Source: Pseudomonadota bacterium
Lineage (GTDB): Bacteria; Pseudomonadota; Gammaproteobacteria; Steroidobacterales; Steroidobacteraceae
Assembly (NCBI GenBank): GCA_023391335.1
Contig: JAEWBG010000081.1
Span: 1 to 20,353, forward strand
Direction of reading: 5' to 3'
DNA: 20,353 nt
Shown here piece after piece: positions 7,922 to 13,201 of this stretch (positions are counted from its first letter, which is position 1; the number at the start of each line of letters is the position of its first letter). The position numbers and the translations under genes are program-made. The notes under the pieces are model-generated. The model was not told where the DNA came from and ran no database searches. It worked only from the letters and a program-made list of their open reading frames with translations.

Positions 7922-9400
7922 CTATCGCGCCGATCTTTGTGTCGCCGCTGTACTTGAACTCTTCTTCCTGCGCGCCTTGGCGGGCGCCCTCGCGGTGTCC
8001 CCTGGCGCTTCCAGAGGACATTCGCAAATGATGCGAACGCCTTGAGGGGCGGCCGCTTCGAATCGAACTTCGCCGCCCAACATGCGGGCGCGATATTGCA
8101 TCGTCTTCAATCCCATGCCCGACGCATCCATGGCGTCGTCTGGCATGCCGTTGCCGTCATCGGTGATCGTCAACCGCACCTTAGCGCGCGCTCCGTGCAA
8201 GTGCAGTCGTATAGACCGCGCCTGCCCGTGGCGTACCGCATTGCTGACAGCCTCTTGAGCAATTCGATACAGATGATTCGCCAGCTCTGCACCAAGTGGT
8301 TTGGAGGTCTTCACACGATGGGTGCATGTCACCTGCACGCTGTATAGCTCGCTTGCGTGCATGGCCAAACCTTCCAGGGCGTCCTGTAATCCGCCCCGTT
8401 CCAAATTGACGGGCGATAAGCCGCGCGCCAGAGCGCGCGTGCTCTCAATCGCGTTATTGACCAGCCGCGTGATGCCTTCGATCTCCGGGAAGATCGGCGG
8501 GTACTCGCTCGCGAGACGTCCCGCGACTCCACGCAGCATGAGCGCAATGCCGGTCAACTCCTGACCCAGGCCGTCGTGCAAGTCATTGCCGATGCGGTAC
8601 TGCTCGCGATTGACCGCTTGCAAGATGGCGCGTTCCAACTGCTTGCGCTCGCTCACGTCTTGCAAGACCACCAAACTGTGATTTCGACCTGCGACTCCGA
8701 ACCTTGAGAGCACACCGGCTGCGGAGAAGTGCGTACCGTCCGAACGGCGGCCATCGAATTCCACGCGCACCGAATCGGCACTTTGATTGTCGGTGGATTC
8801 CCAACGCTCGCGCTGCTCGAATGGCCAGCCCGCTAAACTGACCATCTCGCGGCCGATCAATTCGCCGCGTCGATAGGCGAACATGCTGTCGAAGGCTGGG
8901 TTTGTGATCTCGATCACACCGCGCTCATTGATGACCGCAACGCCCTCGAGCATCGATTCGATCATCTGCGCCTGCGTGGCGATCGCCCGCTCGGCGCGCA
9001 CTTGGCCGGTCGTTTCGGTGGCGATGAGTGTGAGCGCATCGACCTCGCCTTCGCGCAACACCGGGCTCACACGCACATCGAAATGCTGTGCCTGGCCGTC
9101 CTCGCTTTCGATCTCGGCCAAGTAGCCGTCGATCTTTCCGGTCGCGAGCACACGGTGAACGGTTGCGAGCGCAACCGCGTGCAGATGTTGTGGGAAGAGT
9201 TCGGTGAGGTGCATGCCGCGCAACGCGTCAGCGGTGCGCCCTGCAAGGCCGCGATTGGCGTAGAGCAGGCGAAGACTACGGTCGAACAAGAAGACGAACT
9301 CAGGCAGCGCACCGACGATCTGATGCAGCATGGCTGCGTCCACGCCGGAGCCGGAATCGGCCGCGACGTTCAGATCGAGGGTTTGGGTCGCAGCACTCAC
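7922..9400 (-). CDS. Cytosolic PAS sensor histidine kinase of the NarX/DegS (HisKA_3) type
   Basis: A 492 aa kinase from GTG 9400. The frame stays open to 9763, but that extension overlaps the upstream regulator gene and does not look like protein. Two PAS domains are seen at about 24-135 and 140-255. The HisKA_3 dimerisation and phosphotransfer segment at about 260-335 has H275 in NDLHDGLGQE. A short HATPase domain follows at about 370-463, with EAVSNAVRH, DDGNG and GMGLKTMQYRARMLGG. The C-terminal tail (about 465-492) is Lys/Arg/Ala/Ser rich. There is no transmembrane helix. HisKA_3 kinases normally pair with NarL-type regulators, and one follows 26 bp downstream. No good ribosome site precedes GTG 9400; ATG at 9331 (residue 24) is an alternative. 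This is the first gene of the four-gene operon and a paralogue of the kinase at 10467-11909. Confidence 0.9.
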   Translation of the reverse strand: MSAATQTLDLNVAADSGSGVDAAMLHQIVGALPEFVFLFDRSLRLLYANRGLAGRTADALRGMHLTELFPQHLHAVALATVHRVLATGKIDGYLAEIESEDGQAQHFDVRVSPVLREGEVDALTLIATETTGQVRAERAIATQAQMIESMLEGVAVINERGVIEITNPAFDSMFAYRRGELIGREMVSLAGWPFEQRERWESTDNQSADSVRVEFDGRRSDGTHFSAAGVLSRFGVAGRNHSLVVLQDVSERKQLERAILQAVNREQYRIGNDLHDGLGQELTGIALMLRGVAGRLASEYPPIFPEIEGITRLVNNAIESTRALARGLSPVNLERGGLQDALEGLAMHASELYSVQVTCTHRVKTSKPLGAELANHLYRIAQEAVSNAVRHGQARSIRLHLHGARAKVRLTITDDGNGMPDDAMDASGMGLKTMQYRARMLGGEVRFEAAAPQGVRIICECPLEAPGDTARAPAKARRKKSSSTAATQRSAR

Positions 9401-9447
9401 GCAGCGTCGGGTCTCTTTGATGTTGAAGCGCCGTAATTCGGAAGCGC

Positions 9448-9480
9448 AAAAAACAGCCCGGCTGCAGGGCGACTGGGCTG
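9448..9480 (-). terminator. Terminator-like hairpin in the leader of the four-gene operon
   Basis: On the minus strand CAGCCC (9480-9475) can pair with GGGCTG (9459-9454), and six T residues follow directly (9453-9448). This has intrinsic terminator form, although the stem is short and the loop long. It lies about 50 bp before GTG 9400 and on the gene side of the palindrome at 9508-9531. It could therefore act as an attenuator for the operon if transcription starts upstream of it, or as a back-up terminator for the regulator gene that ends at 9657. Confidence 0.45.
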
Positions 9481-9507
9481 CCCGGGCATGGTGTTTCAGG
9501 GACGGTG

Positions 9508-9531
9508 TAGGGGATATCAGCCGATCCCCTA
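9508..9531. promoter_or_regulatory. Palindromic candidate operator TAGGGGAT-N8-ATCCCCTA
   Basis: A perfect 8-base inverted repeat with an 8-base spacer, in the 256 bp gap between the NarL-type regulator (ends 9657) and the four-gene operon (starts near 9400). The symmetry suits a dimeric regulator. The flanking genes encode two NarL-type regulators, which makes one of them a natural candidate binder; that is inference. Related half-sites GTCCCCT (10358-10364) and ATCCCCA (10400-10406) occur in the other regulator promoter region. Confidence 0.5.
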
Positions 9532-9587
9532 ATGTCGCACGCGGCGCGCACGCCTTCGGCGCCGGGCGAGTGCCTAAGAAATAAGTT

Positions 9588-9613
9588 AAAAAATCTAAGC
9601 CACTGAACGACTT
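9588..9613 (-). terminator. Weak intrinsic terminator after the second NarL-type regulator
   Basis: On the minus strand a 5-bp stem AAGTC / GGCTT (9613-9609 with 9601-9597, one G-T pair) with a 7-base loop is followed within three bases by six T residues (9593-9588). It sits 43 bp after the stop of the regulator gene. The stem is short, so efficiency is doubtful. The same AT-rich stretch (9575-9600) could also hold promoter elements for the downstream operon. Confidence 0.35.
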
Positions 9614-9656
9614 GGGTGACCGCGCATCCATGGCCATGGCGTGAGCAAAGGCGTCC

Positions 9657-10325
9657 TTAGGCCGAGGCTTCGCCCCGATCGGACACCCATTGCGTCGCAT
9701 AACGGATGAGTTCGCTCGTCGAACGCAGGTTGAGCTTCTCGCGCATATGGCGCCGGTGCGCATCGACTGTCTTCATCGAGAGCGACAACCGCTGCGAAAT
9801 TTCTCGCGTGCTGATGCCTTCGCCGATGAGCCTGAACACCTCGAGTTCGCGATCGGTGAGCGACGAGACTGGATCTTCATCGTTGCCCGGTGCGCGACCA
9901 CGGGCGACCTGAGTGAGCAGGCGCTCGCCCATCGCAGAACTTACATGCCGTTGGCCGCGTGCCACTTTGCGCAGCGCACCGAGAAAGTCTGTGCCTGCAA
10001 CATTTTTCATGACGTAGCCGCTCACGCCCAAGCGAAGTAGTCGTTCTGCGTACAGCGCTTCGTCTTGCATCGAAAGCACCAACACGCGCACGTCAGGGTG
10101 ATCGGTACGGATCCATCGGACGAGTTCGACGCCGTCATCGGGTCCCAATGCGAGGTCGACGACTGCAACATCGGGCTTCTGGTTGGAAATCGTCGTGCGC
10201 GCGTCAGGAATCGATGACGCTTCGCCTACCAGCGAGAAGTCGCTTTGCCCGGCAAGTAGCTGCTTGAGCCCCTCGCGCACGAATGGATGATCGTCGACGA
10301 TAACGATCCGTGTTTGCTCTGCCAT
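9657..10325 (-). CDS. NarL/FixJ-family response regulator, copy 2
   Basis: A 222 aa DNA-binding response regulator. The receiver occupies about 5-120, with acidic pair D11/D12, phospho-acceptor D57 in VVDLAL, S85 in LSMQDE and K107. The LuxR-type helix-turn-helix is at about 154-215, containing LTDRELEVFRLIGEGISTREI and the recognition helix around SMKTVDAHRRHMREKL. It is transcribed away from the REC-PAS-HisKA_3 kinase at 10467-11909; the two share a 141 bp region and are a likely cognate pair. Its paralogue at 7167-7895 has a longer N-terminus. The different recognition helix (KTVDAHRRHM against KTVESHRQRI) suggests related but not identical DNA targets. The ribosome site is weak. Confidence 0.94.
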   Translation of the reverse strand: MAEQTRIVIVDDHPFVREGLKQLLAGQSDFSLVGEASSIPDARTTISNQKPDVAVVDLALGPDDGVELVRWIRTDHPDVRVLVLSMQDEALYAERLLRLGVSGYVMKNVAGTDFLGALRKVARGQRHVSSAMGERLLTQVARGRAPGNDEDPVSSLTDRELEVFRLIGEGISTREISQRLSLSMKTVDAHRRHMREKLNLRSTSELIRYATQWVSDRGEASA

Positions 10326-10466
10326 AGTGTCTCACTTGTTCCGCTACACGCGGTGTTGTCCCCTCGCATGCATTTACCGGAGCAACCTGCAGCGCGGCAA
10401 TCCCCATTTTCCACAGTACGCAGAGAGTGATAGCGTGCACGCCTGCACTCACTGCAGAGAGGTCCA
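10326..10466. promoter_or_regulatory. Divergent promoter region between regulator and kinase
   Basis: A 141 bp gap between two diverging genes must contain both promoters. It holds two half-sites of the operator seen at 9508-9531, GTCCCCT (10358-10364) and ATCCCCA (10400-10406), and a perfect 10-base palindrome GCGTGCACGC (10433-10442). No confident -35/-10 pair was assigned. AGAGG at 10458-10462 is the ribosome site of the rightward kinase gene. Confidence 0.4.
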
Positions 10467-11909
10467 ATGCCGGCACTTCGGTTTGTCCTGCTCGAAGACG
10501 ACATCAACGACGTCGAATTGATCCAACTTCAACTCGCGCGTAACGGCGTCTCCGTAGCGTGGGAACACGTCATGTCCGAGCCCGACTTTCGAGCCGCGCT
10601 CGAGCGCGGTGCACCCGACCTAGTGCTTGCCGACTACACCCTGCCCGGTTTTGATGGCCTCGCTGCCCTGCGCATCGTGCTGGAACGCTGCCCGGACGTG
10701 CCGTTCATCTTCGTATCCGGCTCGCTTGGCGAAGAACGTGCCATCGAGGCATTGAAAAGCGGTGCCACCGATTACGTATTGAAAGATCGTCTGCAACGAT
10801 TGCCGGCGGTCGTGAATCGCGCGCTCACCGAAGCCCGCGAACGGCGCGAGCGTCGTCAAGCCGAAACGGCGCTCGAAGTGCAGCGCCTGCTGCTCGGCAC
10901 ACTCATCAACAGCCTCCCCGAAATCGTCTACGCGGTGGACACCAACAACTGCCTCACGGTCGTTAACCGCGCACTGCTCGAGGCGCTCGGAAAGAAGCGC
11001 GACGAGATCTTGGGAAAAAGGCTCTCGGAAGTCTGGACCGATGAGAACGTCATCGACATCGAAACCCAGGCGGCCACGACGATGCGCACGGGCCGTTCGC
11101 TCACCGATCAGGAGCGTGCATGGATTGCAGCCGATGGCAGCGTGCGGTGGTTTACGTTCACGCATGTGCCGCTGCGGGATCACGGCACGATTACTGGGTT
11201 GGTGTGCACCGTGCGCGAAGTCACCGCCCGCAAAGAGCTCGAACAGGAAATCTTGGAAATCAGTAATCGCGAGCAGCGCCGGCTCGGCAGCGACTTGCAC
11301 GATGGACTCGGCCAAGAGTTGACGGGTCTGTCGCTCTTATTGAAGGGGTTGGAAGTGCAGCTTTCGCGCGAGGCGCCGCAATACTCATCTCAGCTCACCA
11401 AGATCAGCGATCTGCTCGCGCGTGCCATTCAGAGCACACGGTCGCTCGCCCGCGGGCTTGCGCCCGTGAATTTGGAACGTGGCGGATTACCCGAAGCGTT
11501 GAAGCACCTCGTCGCGCGCTGCTCCGATATGTACAGCTTGAAATGCACGTTCGAGAACGTCGGGCAGAAATTGCCGGACTTGGAAGAAGGCGCCGCAACT
11601 CACTTGTATCGAATCGCACAAGAAGCCACGACGAATGCCGCGCGTTATGCCCGTGCAACCTCGATTGCGATCGAATTGAAATCGACCGGCCGCCGACTGC
11701 AGTTGTCGATTGCCGATGACGGCATCGGTTTGTCGGCGGGCCTCGCGCAAGGCCGCCCCGGCATGGGCTTGAAGATCATGGAATACCGCGCCCGCATGCT
11801 GGGCGGCACGATCGCATTCGAAGAGCCCGGCGCAGGCACGAAGATCGTACTTTCAGCGCCGCTGCATCTGCTGCGTCAAAGCAAGGACAAATTGCGCAAA
11901 GCAATCTGA
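10467..11909 (+). CDS. REC-PAS-HisKA_3 sensor histidine kinase
   Basis: A 480 aa soluble kinase with a receiver at its N-terminus. The receiver covers about 5-120, with acidic residues E10/D11/D12, D56 in LADYTLPGFDG, S84 in VSGS and K106 in LKDR. A PAS domain lies at about 140-255, ending in REVTARKE. The HisKA_3 segment (260-335) has H278 in SDLHDGLGQE. The HATPase domain (about 375-468) has EATTNAARYARA, ADDGIG and GMGLKIMEYRARMLGG. The ATG at 10467 is preceded by AGAGG at good distance. The phosphotransfer region is nearly identical in motif to the kinase at 7922-9400 (SLARGLAPVNLERGG against ALARGLSPVNLERGG). The likely partner is the divergent NarL-type regulator. The N-terminal receiver suggests that another kinase, perhaps one of the two hybrid kinases, can feed into it. 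It is the only clear plus-strand gene in the window. Confidence 0.93.
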   Translation: MPALRFVLLEDDINDVELIQLQLARNGVSVAWEHVMSEPDFRAALERGAPDLVLADYTLPGFDGLAALRIVLERCPDVPFIFVSGSLGEERAIEALKSGATDYVLKDRLQRLPAVVNRALTEARERRERRQAETALEVQRLLLGTLINSLPEIVYAVDTNNCLTVVNRALLEALGKKRDEILGKRLSEVWTDENVIDIETQAATTMRTGRSLTDQERAWIAADGSVRWFTFTHVPLRDHGTITGLVCTVREVTARKELEQEILEISNREQRRLGSDLHDGLGQELTGLSLLLKGLEVQLSREAPQYSSQLTKISDLLARAIQSTRSLARGLAPVNLERGGLPEALKHLVARCSDMYSLKCTFENVGQKLPDLEEGAATHLYRIAQEATTNAARYARATSIAIELKSTGRRLQLSIADDGIGLSAGLAQGRPGMGLKIMEYRARMLGGTIAFEEPGAGTKIVLSAPLHLLRQSKDKLRKAI

Positions 11910-11919
11910 GTAGTGACTC

Positions 11920-12005
11920 GTGACTAGCGGATAGTGAATCGGCCAGAGCGCTGCGCGCGTTCTTTTCTGCTATCCGCTATCCGCTATCCGCTATCCGCTA
12001 GTCAC
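11920..12005. repeat. Convergent-gene inverted repeat with tandem GCTATCC 7-mers
   Basis: Between two converging genes, a perfect 15-base inverted repeat starts GTGACTAGCGG at 11920-11934 and is mirrored at 11991-12005. Inside it are four and a half tandem copies of the 7-mer GCTATCC (11969-12000). The right arm reaches the stop codon of the REC-EAL gene. It could fold as a stem of at least 15 bp, and because the 7-mer also matches part of the left arm the pairing can slip. A bidirectional terminator or lineage-specific intergenic repeat is the likely role; there is no T-run. Confidence 0.6.
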
Positions 12006-13201
12006 TATCTTCGTACCACCGGCACGATCGTGTGATCCGCCCCATTCCACACATCGACGAACGATTCCATTTCGGCGGCAGGCATCGCGGACGCGATGAA
12101 GTCGCCCTGCAAGGCATCGCATCCAGCGCTGTCTAGAAATTCGAACGCGGCCGCGGTCTCGACGCCTTCGGCGCAAGCAGTGAGTGACAACGCATGTGCA
12201 AGATCGACGATCGCACGCACCACGGTTGCCGCCGCACGAGAGGTGGAGATCTCGGCGACCAACGCGCCATCGATCTTCACTTCGCTAAACGGCATCTTGT
12301 AGAGCTGCGTCAGCGACGACGTACCGGTACCGAAATCATCCAGCGACAGGCCGACGCCTCGCACACGCAGACGGGTGAAGATGTCCATCACGAGTTCGGG
12401 ATCGTGCAAGGACGCGGCTTCGGTGACTTCGAGCGTGAGCTGCTCCGGCGTGGCATCGAACTCACGGAAGATGCGACCCAGTCGATCGGGAAACTCCAGG
12501 TCTTGCACCAGTCGCGGCGAGAGATTCACGGCGGCGCCTAAATGCAGGCCGCGCTGCCGCCAGTGACCGATCTGTCGAATCGCGTCGGTGAGCACGAAAT
12601 CCGTGACATCGACGATCAAGCCCGATTGCTCTGCTAGCGGCAAAAATTCCGCGGGATATAACAGGCCCAAACGCGGGTGGCGCCATCGCACCAACGCTTC
12701 GGCCGTTTGCACATGCCAATCGCCCGAAGCACGCACGACCTTCGGCTGGTAGTGAACGACTAACTCGTGCTCCTCGATCCCTCGACGCAGCTCTTCAATT
12801 GAGATACGTGCTCCTGGCTCGAGATGTTTTGATAGAAGGTTCTCGATGTCTTCCAGCATCGCGGGCTTTTGCAAGGTGCCCAGCATTTTCAATCCCAGCG
12901 AATCGCCAAGCTGGCGCGCGCTCGCAAGTACACGCTGATCCATGCCGCTCGCCAAGAGAATGCCGGACTGCACTTGTTGCCGCGCCAAGTAACGCAATGC
13001 CTCAATGCCATCCATGCCCGGCATCTGCAAGTCGAGCAGAATTAGAGCCGGCTGCCGTTTGCCGAGTTGTTCGCGGAATGCGGCGGCCGAATCCGCGGTG
13101 ATCACATCGCAGCCGACACCTTCGCCGATCTGCTGAATCAGCTCTAAGAAATCCGCCTCATCGTCCACTGCCAAAACTAAGTTGCGCTCACGCCGGAACA
13201 C
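12005..13201 (-). CDS. Response regulator with EAL domain (REC-EAL c-di-GMP phosphodiesterase), copy 2
   Basis: A 398 aa paralogue of the protein at 3589-4761, predicted to hydrolyse c-di-GMP under receiver control. The receiver (about 8-124) has acidic pair D13/D14, D57 in LDLQMPGMDG and K112 in QKP. The EAL domain (about 132-385) has EAL 168-170, N226, E258, DD 288-289 in DDFGTG, K309, E345 and Q365, so all the usual catalytic residues are present. One difference from copy 1 is T in place of Y in DDFGTGxSSL. The receivers of the two copies are very alike, for example SGMDQRVLASARQLG against SGMDQRVLATAQQIG. The start is GTG 13201, seven bases after GAGGAG (13209-13214), which lies within the final codons of the hybrid kinase gene. 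The 14 bp overlap implies coupled translation. Confidence 0.93.
   Translation of the reverse strand: MFRRERNLVLAVDDEADFLELIQQIGEGVGCDVITADSAAAFREQLGKRQPALILLDLQMPGMDGIEALRYLARQQVQSGILLASGMDQRVLASARQLGDSLGLKMLGTLQKPAMLEDIENLLSKHLEPGARISIEELRRGIEEHELVVHYQPKVVRASGDWHVQTAEALVRWRHPRLGLLYPAEFLPLAEQSGLIVDVTDFVLTDAIRQIGHWRQRGLHLGAAVNLSPRLVQDLEFPDRLGRIFREFDATPEQLTLEVTEAASLHDPELVMDIFTRLRVRGVGLSLDDFGTGTSSLTQLYKMPFSEVKIDGALVAEISTSRAAATVVRAIVDLAHALSLTACAEGVETAAAFEFLDSAGCDALQGDFIASAMPAAEMESFVDVWNGADHTIVPVVRR

Noticed and set aside
9628..9639. Perfect 12-base palindrome CCATGGCCATGG
   Set aside because: It is made of two tandem CCATGG words just after a stop codon; without a partner or position relative to a promoter it is likely chance.
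9401..9763. N-terminal extension of the HisKA_3 kinase up to an ATG at 9763
   Set aside because: The extra residues are Arg/Cys/Pro rich, not domain-like, and overlap the upstream regulator gene by over 100 bp; the stretch contains the palindrome and hairpin instead.
11969..12000. Possible CRISPR-like array (GCTATCC repeats)
   Set aside because: The units are seven bases with no spacers; this is a simple tandem repeat.
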